Origin: RPRC01 sp034933285
GTDB taxonomy: Bacteria > Desulfobacterota > Desulfuromonadia > Geobacterales > Geobacteraceae
Length of the DNA stretch: 64,000 nucleotides
Assembly: GCA_034933285.1 (NCBI GenBank)
Contig: JAYFNT010000022.1
Span: 1-64,000 of the forward strand
Direction: 5' to 3'
Part shown: one piece after another, positions 1-8,055 of the stretch
Numbering within the stretch: the first letter of the stretch is position 1
How the letters are laid out: every line of letters begins with the position of its first letter
The notes under the pieces: model-generated
Database searches by the model: none
Told to the model about the DNA's origin: nothing
Seen by the model: the letters and a program-made list of their open reading frames with translations, nothing else
Translations under genes and position numbers: made by a program

Positions 1-138
1 GATGCATTCAAGGCGGTCAAGGCCCCGATCCAGATGGTCACGGCGCCCCATACTCCGTCACCCTTCAGCGGCGCGCTGGAAGACCTCTACCTTCCCAGCC
101 CGGCCAAAATCGAAGCAGCAGTCAAAGCTACCATGTAA
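1..138 (+). CDS. Acetoin/pyruvate dehydrogenase E1 component, beta subunit (3' end only)
   Basis: Only the last 45 codons are in the window, read in frame 1 to a TAA stop at 136-138. The residues include APHTPSPFSGALEDLYLPS, a typical C-terminus of thiamine-dependent 2-oxoacid dehydrogenase E1 beta subunits. The family forms the alpha2beta2 decarboxylase that passes an acyl group to the lipoyl arm of E2. The following lipA, lpd and lipB genes supply lipoate and E3, and an AcoR-type regulator and butanediol dehydrogenase lie a few kb away, so acetoin dehydrogenase (AcoB) is favoured over pyruvate dehydrogenase. That choice is inference because the start is outside the window. Confidence 0.8.
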   Translation, partial: DAFKAVKAPIQMVTAPHTPSPFSGALEDLYLPSPAKIEAAVKATM

Positions 139-153
139 AAATAATGATGTTGA

Positions 154-182
154 AGGGGGAGCCGCAGAGGCTCCCCCCTTCT
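154..182 (+). terminator. Hairpin after the E1 beta gene
   Basis: Perfect 9-bp stem GGGGGAGCC (155-163) and GGCTCCCCC (169-177) with a 5-nt loop. It lies 16 nt after the E1 beta stop and is followed by a short pyrimidine run with few T residues. It could terminate or attenuate transcription before lipA. Confidence 0.55.
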
Positions 183-255
183 CCCGATGAAAACCGTTCC
201 ATGCCAAGGGGAGGGTAACCCCCTCTCCGGAATCAGCGGGAAATGGAGAGCAGTA

Positions 256-1191
256 ATGCAGGATGAGCTTGAAATAAACAAATATGAGGGAACAAATACG
301 CAGGAACCCGCCTGTGGTGGGGAATTGCCGAAAATCGCGAAACCGGAGTGGCTGCGGGCACGCTATTCCTGTTGCCCTGAGGTTGACTCAATACGGCGCA
401 TACTCCGCGACAACAGGCTCCATACCGTGTGCGAGGAAGCTACCTGCCCGAATCTTGGAGAATGCTTCAGGCAGGGGACGGCAACGTTTCTTATCCTTGG
501 CGACACATGCACAAGAAACTGCCCTTTCTGCGATGTGAACCATGGCGTGCCCCTGTCTCCGGACGCAGACGAACCTGCCGGTCTGGCGCGGGCCGTTGCC
601 GCCATGAAGCTTCGTTATGTGGTGATTACCTCGGTTACCCGTGATGACCTGCCGGACGGTGGCGCCGGACAGTACGCCAGCTGCATTTCCACACTGCGGA
701 GCGAAAATCCAGATTTGCGCATAGAAATCCTGGTCCCCGACTTTCGCGGAAGCGAAGCTGAAGCGCTGGGCATTCTCAGCGTAAACAGTCCCGATGTTTT
801 CAACCATAACCTGGAAACCGTTCGCCGTCTTTATCCACGCGTCCGTCCGAGCGCTAACTACGCTTCCTCCCTTGAACTCCTGCGCAGGTACAAGATGATG
901 AACAGTGCGGTGCCGACCAAGTCCGGAATCATGCTCGGATTCGGAGAAACGCGGGAAGAAGTGTGTGAAGCGATGCAGGATCTCAGGGATCACGGTTGCG
1001 ACATGCTGACGCTGGGCCAGTACCTGCGGCCGAGCAGCCGGCATTTGCCGGTGGAGCGCTATGTGCCGCCGGAAGAGTTTTCCGACTATCGCGAGGTCGG
1101 ACTGACCATGGGATTTTCCCATATCGAGGCGGGTCCGCTGGTCCGATCCTCCTATCATGCCGCCCAACAGGCGGAGCAGGGCATTCATTGA
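256..1191 (+). CDS. lipA: Lipoyl synthase (radical SAM)
   Basis: LipA inserts two sulfurs into protein-bound octanoyl groups to make lipoate, needed by the 2-oxoacid/acetoin dehydrogenase encoded just upstream. Visible motifs are the auxiliary cluster signature CEEATCPNLGEC (CX4CX5C) and the radical SAM motif CTRNCPFC (CX3CX2C), followed by a normal LipA barrel. The product is 311 aa, the usual length. I prefer the ATG at 256, which has a GGAGAG ribosome site at 245-250, over an in-frame ATG at 187 that adds 23 unlikely residues. Together with lpd and lipB it forms a same-strand lipoate/E3 group. Confidence 0.95.
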   Translation: MQDELEINKYEGTNTQEPACGGELPKIAKPEWLRARYSCCPEVDSIRRILRDNRLHTVCEEATCPNLGECFRQGTATFLILGDTCTRNCPFCDVNHGVPLSPDADEPAGLARAVAAMKLRYVVITSVTRDDLPDGGAGQYASCISTLRSENPDLRIEILVPDFRGSEAEALGILSVNSPDVFNHNLETVRRLYPRVRPSANYASSLELLRRYKMMNSAVPTKSGIMLGFGETREEVCEAMQDLRDHGCDMLTLGQYLRPSSRHLPVERYVPPEEFSDYREVGLTMGFSHIEAGPLVRSSYHAAQQAEQGIH

Positions 1192-1262
1192 GAGAAATCC
1201 CGGCAAAGGGCGGGATGAAACAACCCTTTCCGGTTTTCATACTGAAGCTGAATACATAATAA

Positions 1263-1333
1263 CCTGGATCCGTGACGTCTGAACGCCTTGCGAGCAGGAT
1301 GCCGGGGTTCAACGCCGCCGCCACGGATTCAGG
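1263..1333 (+). repeat. Dispersed palindromic repeat, family A copy 1
   Basis: The ends CCTGGATCCGTG (1263-1274) and CACGGATTCAGG (1322-1333) are inverted copies matching at 11 of 12 positions. The interior GTCTGAACGCCTTGCGAGC recurs with substitutions near 8818, and the end motif recurs near 24838 and 26213. It sits between lipA and lpd, as expected of a REP-type intergenic element. Confidence 0.75.
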
Positions 1334-1359
1334 AATAATGCTTGAGAAAGGTAATGAAT

Positions 1360-2775
1360 ATGAGCGAAGAAATCTTTGATCTGATAGTGCTGGGCGCCGG
1401 CCCCGGCGGCTACGTGGCCGCGATCCGCTCTGCCCAGCTGGGGCAGAAAGTGCTCGTGATTGAGCAGCGGCCCACCATGGGCGGCGTATGCCTCAACGAG
1501 GGATGCATCCCCAGCAAGGCGCTCCTTGATTCCAGCGAGCATTTCGCCCTGGCGCGCGACAAGTTCGCCATCCATGGCATAGAGATCAATCCGCCGGCCA
1601 TGAACGTGGCCAAGATGGTGGCGCGCAAGGACGACGTAATCAAGAAGCTTACCGGCGGAATAGCCTTCCTGCTGAAGAAAAACAAGGTCCAGGTCATGCA
1701 GGGTACCGGAAAGCTGACCACTCCCAAGGGTGACGGCGTTCACCGGGTCGAGGTTTCCAAGGACGGAACGGTTACCGTTGCGTCCGGCAAGCGGGTTCTC
1801 CTTGCCACCGGCGGCATACCCGTGGAAGTGCCGGGCATGGCTTTTGACGGGGAAACGATCGTCAGTTCCAAGGAAGCCCTGTGTTTCAAGTCAGTTCCCG
1901 AGCATCTGGTCATCGTTGGCGCGGGTTATATCGGTTTGGAACTTGGCTCCGTCTGGAGGAGACTTGGCACGAAGGTGACGGTTTTGGAGATGCTCCCGCA
2001 GATGCTCCCCAGAACTGACAGGGAAGTGACGGACGCCCTGATGAAGGTTCTGCAGAAGCAGGGTTTTACCTTCCGCATGAGCACCCAGGTCACCGGTATC
2101 GAGAAAAAGAACGGCAAGGCCGTGCTGCAGCTGAAGTCGGGTGACAAGACCGAGGAGATGGAGTGCGACAAGGTCCTCGTGGCGGTCGGCAGGAAGCCGG
2201 TACTGACCGGCCTCGGCCTGGAAGAGGCCGGTGTCGCGAACAACGGCAATGGAAGAATAGCAGTCAATGAAAACTATGAGACTTCGGTTCCCGGCATCTA
2301 TGCCATCGGCGACATCGTTCCCGGTCCGCTCCTTGCACACAAAGCCTCCGAAGAGGCGGTAGTTTTTGCCGAACGTCTTGCCGGCAAGGATGCGGTAGTC
2401 AATTATGATACCATCCCCGGCATTTCCTACACCTGGCCTGAAGCCGCGTCCGTCGGCAAGACCGAACAGGAGCTCAAGGAGGCCGGAATCCCGTACCTGG
2501 CGGGACGGTTCCCGTTCATGGCCAACGGCCGTGCCATCGCCATGGCTGAGACAGACGGTTTTGTCAAGATCCTTGCCCACAAAGACACGGACAAGGTCCT
2601 CGGGGTTCACATCGTCGGTCCGCGCGCATCGGACATGATCGCGGAGGCGGTTGCGGTGATGAGCCTAGGCGGCACGGCACACGAAATGGGCGCCATGTTC
2701 CACGCGCATCCCACTCTTTCGGAAGCGGTCAAAGAGGCGGCGCTGGATGTTCACAAAGAGATGATTCATGCATGA
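1360..2775 (+). CDS. lpdA: Dihydrolipoamide dehydrogenase (E3)
   Basis: This FAD enzyme reoxidises dihydrolipoyl groups of the dehydrogenase complex with NAD+. The N-terminal FAD motif GAGPGG is followed by the redox disulfide region GGVCLNEGCIPSK (CX4C). The NAD-binding motif GAGYIG lies near residue 185, the second FAD motif AIGD near 320, and the active-site HAHPTLSE near the C-terminus. Length is about 471 aa, normal for E3. The ATG at 1360 has an AAAGG site 8 nt upstream; TTG 1342 and ATG 1354 are less likely. It lies between lipA and lipB and probably serves the acetoin dehydrogenase complex. Confidence 0.96.
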   Translation: MSEEIFDLIVLGAGPGGYVAAIRSAQLGQKVLVIEQRPTMGGVCLNEGCIPSKALLDSSEHFALARDKFAIHGIEINPPAMNVAKMVARKDDVIKKLTGGIAFLLKKNKVQVMQGTGKLTTPKGDGVHRVEVSKDGTVTVASGKRVLLATGGIPVEVPGMAFDGETIVSSKEALCFKSVPEHLVIVGAGYIGLELGSVWRRLGTKVTVLEMLPQMLPRTDREVTDALMKVLQKQGFTFRMSTQVTGIEKKNGKAVLQLKSGDKTEEMECDKVLVAVGRKPVLTGLGLEEAGVANNGNGRIAVNENYETSVPGIYAIGDIVPGPLLAHKASEEAVVFAERLAGKDAVVNYDTIPGISYTWPEAASVGKTEQELKEAGIPYLAGRFPFMANGRAIAMAETDGFVKILAHKDTDKVLGVHIVGPRASDMIAEAVAVMSLGGTAHEMGAMFHAHPTLSEAVKEAALDVHKEMIHA

Positions 2776-2780
2776 TGAAC

Positions 2781-2823
2781 TTGCCCCGGCATCTTCCGTA
2801 AACGGTGGAGGATGTCGGGGCAA
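2781..2823 (+). terminator. Long hairpin between lpdA and lipB
   Basis: A 17-bp imperfect stem (15 of 17 matched, mismatches G-U tolerant) pairs 2781-2797 with 2807-2823 around a 9-nt loop, starting five bases after the lpdA stop. There is no T-tract, so it may be an attenuator or RNA-processing structure rather than a simple terminator. A possible GTG start for lipB at 2805 would lie inside the stem. Confidence 0.55.
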
Positions 2824-2846
2824 CACAAGAAAGCTGGTTTGAAGAG

Positions 2847-3470
2847 ATGCTGGTCAGCAATTGTGGTACTATGGATTACCGGGCGGCATACGAGCTGCAG
2901 GAGTGTCTGGTCGCTGAAGTCCGCGACGACATGCGCCGGGAAACGCTCCTGCTTGTCGAGCATCCCCTGGTCTACACCATGGGCCGGAGCGGAAGCGATG
3001 GAAACATCCTCGACCCTTCGGTAGAGGTTGTGCGCATCAATCGCGGTGGAGACGTGACATGTCATGCCCCGGGCCAGCTGGTCGGTTACCCGATAATCAA
3101 CCTGGGCCATCGGGGAAAGGACCTTCGCCGTCATCTCCGCTTCCTGGAAGAGGTTCTGATCCGGACTGCCGCGGAATTCGGCGTTACGGCATACCGGGTG
3201 GATGGACGCACAGGTGTATGGACCGATTCCGGTAAACTGGCTTCCATCGGTGTGGGAGTCCGCCATTGGGTAACCATGCACGGTTTCGCACTGAACGTGA
3301 GCAATGACCTGGCTGCTTTTCGAAAGATACATCCCTGTGGTATTGAGCAGTGTCCTGTGGCATCTCTGGAGTCGATTCTTGGCGGGGAAGTGACGCTGAG
3401 CGATGTGTCTTCCAGGATTGTAACGTTTTTTGAGGAACTACTGGATGAATGGCAACCTGTTAAAGAGTGA
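2847..3470 (+). CDS. lipB: Octanoyl-ACP:protein octanoyltransferase
   Basis: LipB moves octanoate from acyl carrier protein to apo-lipoyl domains, the step before LipA. Family motifs seen are RGGDVTCHAPGQLVGYP near residue 60, the catalytic lysine in DSGKLASIGVG and the catalytic cysteine in HPCGIEQ. The product is about 207 aa, close to the usual size. The start is uncertain: an in-frame GTG at 2805 adds 14 residues but falls in a strong hairpin, so I take ATG 2847, although its ribosome site is poor. The 3' end overlaps the following regulator gene, suggesting coupling. Confidence 0.93.
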   Translation: MLVSNCGTMDYRAAYELQECLVAEVRDDMRRETLLLVEHPLVYTMGRSGSDGNILDPSVEVVRINRGGDVTCHAPGQLVGYPIINLGHRGKDLRRHLRFLEEVLIRTAAEFGVTAYRVDGRTGVWTDSGKLASIGVGVRHWVTMHGFALNVSNDLAAFRKIHPCGIEQCPVASLESILGGEVTLSDVSSRIVTFFEELLDEWQPVKE

Positions 3471-4116
3471 GGTGATTGTCAAGCCGGGGCGGGAAACGAC
3501 GCGCGCGCGGCGATGGTCTGAGGCCATACCGCTGCTTGAAAGTGACGCAGTTGAGATGGACGACTATAACATTGGTCCACAGCTGAAAAGTATACGCAAA
3601 ACGAGAAACATGACATTGCAGTTCGTGGCAGCCGAAACCGGTATGTCCGCCGCACTTCTTTCCCAGATAGAAAACGGCAACGTAATGCCGAGTCTGAAAA
3701 CCCTGTCGAAGCTGGCCTCTTATTATCAGATACGTCTGGGAAAACTGTTTGAATGCAAAAGTGACGCTCCACGGTACGAAATCTTCAGGAAGTCAGACGG
3801 CGGCCATGAAAACCTGTATGAGCATCTGGTGCGCAGGAATCAGGGTTTCTGCAATCCGCTGCTGCCTTTCGGCCCAAGGAAAAAAATGAGTTGTTTCCTT
3901 TTCGATCTGCGTGATGACAGCGGTATCACTACACCACTATCAGTTAACGGAGAAACTTTACTCTTTGTCATTGCGGGGAAAGTCGAGATTTGCAAAGAAG
4001 GCGAGATGTATGCCGTTGAGGCGGGCGACAGCGTCTATCTTGACAACTCTGTCGACATTGATGTGAGGCCTGTGCACTGCTCCAGGGCAAAAGTGCTGCG
4101 GGTGGAAACGGCATGA
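3445..4116 (+). CDS. XRE-family regulator with C-terminal cupin domain
   Basis: A probable cytoplasmic transcription factor. Residues around 40-95 form a helix-turn-helix of the Cro/XRE type (LKSIRKTRNMTLQFVAAETG, then LSQIENGNVMPSLKTLSKLA). The C-terminal third reads as a small-molecule-sensing cupin barrel (VNGETLLFVIAGKVEICKEG, EAGDSVYLD). The ATG at 3445 has TGAGGA at 3431-3436. The gene overlaps the end of lipB by 26 bases. Such proteins often control metabolic operons; a role in the neighbouring lipoate/acetoin genes is inference. It converges with the AcoR-like gene on the other strand. Confidence 0.82.
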   Translation: MNGNLLKSEVIVKPGRETTRARRWSEAIPLLESDAVEMDDYNIGPQLKSIRKTRNMTLQFVAAETGMSAALLSQIENGNVMPSLKTLSKLASYYQIRLGKLFECKSDAPRYEIFRKSDGGHENLYEHLVRRNQGFCNPLLPFGPRKKMSCFLFDLRDDSGITTPLSVNGETLLFVIAGKVEICKEGEMYAVEAGDSVYLDNSVDIDVRPVHCSRAKVLRVETA

Positions 4117-4288
4117 CCTGAAATAAAAGCATTCCTTTCAGATATAAATGAAGACGGCTTATCCCTCCTATCGCAAATCATTCGGACAAATCGCTAATAC
4201 TCCCTCAATGTTCACGCTCATGCCTTATCCCGGCGGGGTGACTACGGTGCGGCCAATTGCGGGGTTGTCGCTTTAAAAATCGGCTTTT

Positions 4289-6301
4289 CTACATTTTCCT
4301 CTCGAATTTGTGCGGCGGCACGATGTCGTGCTGCTTCATTTTCTTGTAAAGGGTCGGCCGGCTGATGCAAAGTTCCCTCGAAGCCCTTGATATGTTCCAT
4401 CTCTGCTTGGTAAGGACATTCAGCATTATGAAGCGTTCGGCATATTGACTTGAATGTGGGGAGGACGTTTCAAAGGGTTCCTCCTGTACGGTTGGGGCAG
4501 CAGGATGCGGAGATGAAGATAAAGCTGGATTTCCGAGTGCCAGGTCTTCAAGCTCTATAGTCCCGGTCTCGTTTACCGCCAGAGCAAAACGCAGCGCGTT
4601 GCGCAACTCACGGATGTTTCCGGGCCAATGGGCATTAAGCAGGGCTTCCATGGCGACCGGCGAGATCCCGGAATCCCTGTCGCTTTCGGAGGCAAGGATG
4701 CTCTTTATGAGCAATTCCTTGTCCTTCCTTTCTCGAAGTGGGGGCAGGACTATAGTGATGCCGTTCAGGCGGAAATAGAGGTCTTCCCTGAACTGGCCCT
4801 TGCGGACGAGTTCCTCCAGGTTGCGCAAAGTCGCGCAGATTACATTGAGGTCGACCCTTATCGGCGTTTCGCAACCAAGGGGGACTATTTCCTTTTCAGC
4901 AAGAACGCGCAGCATTCTGGTCTGGAGATTCAACGGCATGTCGCCGATCTCGTCCAGAAAGAGAGTGCCGCCATCCGACTGGAGAATCTTGCCGCGCATT
5001 CCCTTTATGTGAGCGCCGGTGAATGCGCCCGGCTTGTAGCCGAAGAGTTCGCTTTCGATGAGCGACTCCGGGATGGATGCGCAGTTCAGCGCGACAAAAG
5101 GTTTGGCCGCCCGTTCACTGGCTTCATGTACCGCCCGGGCGAAGACTTCCTTCCCTGTCCCGGTTTCACCTATGAGGAGAATGGGAATCCCCTTGTTCAT
5201 GACCCGTCTGGCGCATGCGACGTTCTGCTGCATCCGGGGATCGTTTCTGTCCAGGTGATTCAGGCTGATGGACGATTGAGCTCTGTACTTTGGCGACGCA
5301 GACTTGTCCGTTCCTGTCGGATGTTCCAATTGGCGGGCTTTACTGGTTTCAGGTGCTTTGAACGTCGCGAAATACTGGAGGCCGCTATTGAGAGCGCGGA
5401 TCGGAAATACCATGTTCGCTTTGTTCAAAGCGTTGTTCACCACGTCTTCGAAGTTCAATTCGAAAACATCGCTCAGGTGCCGGTTGACAGGGCTGCATCC
5501 GCCACGCCTGCTCAGTTCGTTGGTGGCATTGTAATTGGCTGCAACGATATAGCCTTCCGAGTTGACGGCAAGCATGTTCTCCGTGGTCACTTCCACGAAT
5601 GCCTGCATGCAGTTGAAACGGATGATCCAGGTGTCCCGGCATTTATTGACGAAGTAGGCATTCTCGATCAGGCGTGCGTGTGAATTCAAAAGCAGAAGGG
5701 CAACGGCTTGGGTGTCCTTTGAATCCGGAGAATACAGATGGGAAGCGTCAAGGGAGCCGAGCAGGGTGCCGTCGGGAAAATAGAGCGGGGCAGCGGAGCA
5801 GCTCAGCCCTATGAACGGAGCCGAGAAATGATCTTCCCGGTGAACCGTCACTGCTCTCCTGTCCTCAATGCACGTGCCTACTCCGCAGGTGCCTGCAAGC
5901 GATTCCAGCCATACCGAACCGGGGCAGAACCCTGCCTCCCTGTTCTCCCTCTCATCCTTGGGGTTTCCCAGATAATCGATGGTTACGCCGTTTGCGTCAC
6001 TGAGCAGAAGGACGTAGCCGACAGATGAAAGCATCTTGTAGAGCTTCCGCATGCCTGATTGGGCGTAAAACAGGAAGTCGTCAAGAGGTTCGACGTAGTC
6101 CCGGAGGGACTTTTCGCTGAGCAGTATCGGTTTGCTCACCGTGGAAGGGTGCAGGTTGTGCTTTGTCAGGCAGCGCTCCCATGACCTTATGATCTGGGGT
6201 TGGAATTCGCTGTCCATGGCATGGCTTATGATCCCCGCTCCACCAGTGCTTGCAAGCTGCATTACCGTCTTTATGTGCTTTGTCTGCTCGTTTTCTGGCA
6301 T
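4289..6301 (-). CDS. acoR: AcoR-like sigma54 enhancer-binding activator
   Basis: A predicted activator of acetoin/butanediol catabolism. Order of domains: N-terminal AcoR-type segment (IIRSWERCL), a GAF-like sensor (about 60-210), a PAS-like region (about 230-310), a sigma54-interaction AAA+ domain (about 350-580) and a Fis-type helix-turn-helix at the C-terminus (ISRASRELCISRPTLYKKMK). The AAA+ part has Walker A GETGTGKE, the sigma54 contact loop GAFTGA and Walker B GGTLFLDEIGD. ATG 6301 has GGGGG just upstream and is preferred to TTG 6337. It lies downstream of, and on the same strand as, the butanediol dehydrogenase it probably controls. Confidence 0.85.
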   Translation of the reverse strand: MPENEQTKHIKTVMQLASTGGAGIISHAMDSEFQPQIIRSWERCLTKHNLHPSTVSKPILLSEKSLRDYVEPLDDFLFYAQSGMRKLYKMLSSVGYVLLLSDANGVTIDYLGNPKDERENREAGFCPGSVWLESLAGTCGVGTCIEDRRAVTVHREDHFSAPFIGLSCSAAPLYFPDGTLLGSLDASHLYSPDSKDTQAVALLLLNSHARLIENAYFVNKCRDTWIIRFNCMQAFVEVTTENMLAVNSEGYIVAANYNATNELSRRGGCSPVNRHLSDVFELNFEDVVNNALNKANMVFPIRALNSGLQYFATFKAPETSKARQLEHPTGTDKSASPKYRAQSSISLNHLDRNDPRMQQNVACARRVMNKGIPILLIGETGTGKEVFARAVHEASERAAKPFVALNCASIPESLIESELFGYKPGAFTGAHIKGMRGKILQSDGGTLFLDEIGDMPLNLQTRMLRVLAEKEIVPLGCETPIRVDLNVICATLRNLEELVRKGQFREDLYFRLNGITIVLPPLRERKDKELLIKSILASESDRDSGISPVAMEALLNAHWPGNIRELRNALRFALAVNETGTIELEDLALGNPALSSSPHPAAPTVQEEPFETSSPHSSQYAERFIMLNVLTKQRWNISRASRELCISRPTLYKKMKQHDIVPPHKFERKM

Positions 6302-6436
6302 GCACGCCCCCGTGGGAGAATGAGTTGTCTGCAGCAAAGTATATCATTTTATCTGGATGGAAAACAGGCACATTCAACATGCCGGCCGCTTATAAACTGC
6401 CCAGGGGAAAAGGATTGCGCTAAAGCCGCAAACCGC

Positions 6437-6486
6437 GACAGCCGGCAAATGCTCCCGTATGAAGGGAAGGGCATTTGCCGGCTGTC
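6437..6486 (-). terminator. Perfect 16-bp inverted repeat between the dehydrogenase and acoR
   Basis: Arms 6437-6452 (GACAGCCGGCAAATGC) and 6471-6486 are perfect inverted copies with an 18-nt spacer. The position after the dehydrogenase stop suggests a terminator or attenuator between the two minus-strand genes, though the trailing T-tract is weak. Confidence 0.6.
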
Positions 6487-6617
6487 TGTTGCGCTGAAAA
6501 TCTTTACAGAAAAAGTTTCCTGCATTGCAGCCATCGATGGCGGCTGTTCATTCTGCTGCGAAGTCCGCGTTGCCGGAGGCTGCATGGCGGCGTTTCAATG
6601 ATTGCTTCAGTCTGTTG

Positions 6618-7421
6618 CTAGACCAGTACTATACCGCCGTCGATCATGACCGACTGGCCTGTCATGTAGTCCGCATCCTCGGAAGCGAGGTAGGACACAT
6701 ATCCGGCAACTTGTTCCGGTTTTCCAACTTCCTTGGCGAGAATGAGCGCATCGACGGACGCCTTGAGAGTTTCGCCTTTCTTTGCGCCGGTATATGCGCC
6801 GATTTTTTCGTCGATGAGGTCCCACATGTCGGTGCCGACGATGCCCGGACAGTATGCGTTGACCGTGATTTTGTTCGGCGCCATCTCCTTGGCGAATGCC
6901 TGGGTGAAGCCCCTGACGGCGAACTTGGAGGCGCTGTAGGCAGGCAGGTAGGCCCAGCCGCCGTGAGCCGCGATGCTGGCGCAGTTGATGATTTTGCCAC
7001 CGCTGCCCAGATAGCCCTTATGCCCTTGCTTGATCATCTGTTTTGCCGCAGCGGTATCACAGAAGAAAATGCCCTTCACGTTTACCGCCAGCGTTTTGTC
7101 CCAGTCTTCCTCTGTGTGGTCGAGGGACAGTTTGACGATGCCGATCCCCGCGTTTGCCACCATGATGTCCAGTTTCCCGAATTTCGCGACGGTTTGCGCT
7201 ACCAGGGCTTCACACTGCTCCTGCTTGGTCACATCCGTCTGAATCGCAAATGCTTTGCCGCCGGCTGCCTCGATCTCGGCAGCAGTCCTTTTTGCATTGT
7301 CAAGCATGATGTCGCTTACCACGACGGTAGCTCCATCAGAACCCAACCGCATGGCGATTCCCCTGCCGATTCCCCGACCCGATCCAGTTACGATTGCAAT
7401 TTTTCCGTCCAGTTTTCCCAT
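6618..7421 (-). CDS. Short-chain dehydrogenase, probable 2,3-butanediol dehydrogenase/acetoin reductase
   Basis: A classical SDR of 267 aa. The cofactor motif GSGRGIG is at the N-terminus, NAG lies near residue 90, and the active site has S plus YSASK (YX3K). The C-terminus GQSVMIDGG is typical. The sequence resembles meso-2,3-butanediol dehydrogenases/diacetyl reductases, which interconvert butanediol and acetoin with NAD(H). The AcoR-like gene immediately downstream and the acetoin-type dehydrogenase end nearby support this substrate, but substrate choice is inference. ATG 7421 has GGAAGGAG 8 nt upstream. A sigma54-like promoter lies about 310 nt upstream. Confidence 0.85.
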   Translation of the reverse strand: MGKLDGKIAIVTGSGRGIGRGIAMRLGSDGATVVVSDIMLDNAKRTAAEIEAAGGKAFAIQTDVTKQEQCEALVAQTVAKFGKLDIMVANAGIGIVKLSLDHTEEDWDKTLAVNVKGIFFCDTAAAKQMIKQGHKGYLGSGGKIINCASIAAHGGWAYLPAYSASKFAVRGFTQAFAKEMAPNKITVNAYCPGIVGTDMWDLIDEKIGAYTGAKKGETLKASVDALILAKEVGKPEQVAGYVSYLASEDADYMTGQSVMIDGGIVLV

Positions 7422-7731
7422 GTGATCTACTCCTTCCATTGAGATAGTTGCCGTCTCCGTTGACGGCTTGGGCCACAGTTTTTGAATCCAAATGACAGTG
7501 CGTTTTTAATGTGACTTACTTTGGTGATGCATGATTTGTCACAAAGGCGTTCAGTAATGGCTTTAAAACATGATACCATTATTAATTACAGTCAAAAAAC
7601 GCTTTAACAATGTTTATGGATACGTTATAAGCATGATAAAAGCTGATTATGATTTTTAATCATCGTATCCGTATCGTATTCAATGCTTACAAATTGTGTA
7701 ATAAGCAGTCCAAAGATCATGCTTTGTATAT

Positions 7732-7747
7732 AGCAATGAATGTACCA
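7732..7747 (-). promoter_or_regulatory. Sigma54-type promoter (-24/-12) for the butanediol dehydrogenase
   Basis: Read on the minus strand the site is TGGTAC, five bases, TTGCT. It differs from the consensus TGGCAC-N5-TTGC at one position and keeps the GG and GC dinucleotides 12 bases apart. The next minus-strand gene is the dehydrogenase. The implied leader is about 300 nt and AT-rich. Confidence 0.65.
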
Positions 7748-7848
7748 ACATTTTAAGGGAATTTGCAGTCTGTAAAAACTCGTATAAATCCGGTCAGATA
7801 ACGATTTAAGGTGTTGGCAGGCAGTTTGTCGATGGGGATGGGAAGCTG

Positions 7849-7980
7849 GTGGAATGTAAATGTTGTAAACGATATTTTACGCTTGAAGATTTACATGATT
7901 TACATTGTTTGCAGTCAGGGTTTGGGCACTGCATGATGGAGAGTCCATACCATAAAACAAGAAAGGGCTTACGGAATTAA
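7849..7980 (+). CDS. Possible 43-residue Cys/His-rich peptide
   Basis: A reading frame from GTG 7849, with GGGA-rich sequence upstream, to TAA 7980. The peptide begins with ECKCCKRYF and continues with EDLHDLHCL and GFGHC, giving five cysteines and several histidines in a zinc-finger-like arrangement. It overlaps the inverted repeat at 7853-7906 and ends within the loop of the terminator hairpin, so it could be chance coding over regulatory DNA. I do not recognise a family. Confidence 0.25.
   Translation: MECKCCKRYFTLEDLHDLHCLQSGFGHCMMESPYHKTRKGLRN
7853..7906. promoter_or_regulatory. Inverted repeat in enhancer position, likely AcoR-type upstream activator sites
   Basis: AATGTAAATGTTGTAAA (7853-7869) is repeated in inverse orientation at 7890-7906, matching at 15 of 17 positions. 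It lies about 105-160 bases upstream of the sigma54-like promoter at 7732-7747, the usual distance for enhancer-binding-protein sites. Assignment to the adjacent AcoR-like protein is inference. Confidence 0.55.
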
Positions 7981-7990
7981 CCGTAAGCCC
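7955..7990 (-). terminator. Rho-independent terminator of the coiled-coil protein gene
   Basis: Perfect 10-bp stem GGGCTTACGG / CCGTAAGCCC (7965-7990) with a 6-nt loop. Read on the minus strand it is followed by TTTCTTGTTTT, and it lies 66 bases after the stop of the gene at 8056-8694. Confidence 0.85.
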
Positions 7991-8055
7991 CTGGATATCA
8001 TACCTGTTGGGCCTTTGCGATTTGCTTGCAGGATCGGGCTTTCGGGGAGTGGCGG

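Noticed and set aside
187..255. N-terminal extension of lipA from ATG 187
   Set aside because: ATG 256 has a better ribosome site, and the extra residues do not match LipA proteins as known.
1410..1743. Minus-strand frames across lpdA
   Set aside because: Shadows of a clearly assigned gene with no domain signal.
7814..7828. Plus-strand sigma54 site (TGGCAG-N5-TTGT) before the 43-residue frame
   Set aside because: The invariant GC at -12 is GT, and the frame itself is unproven.
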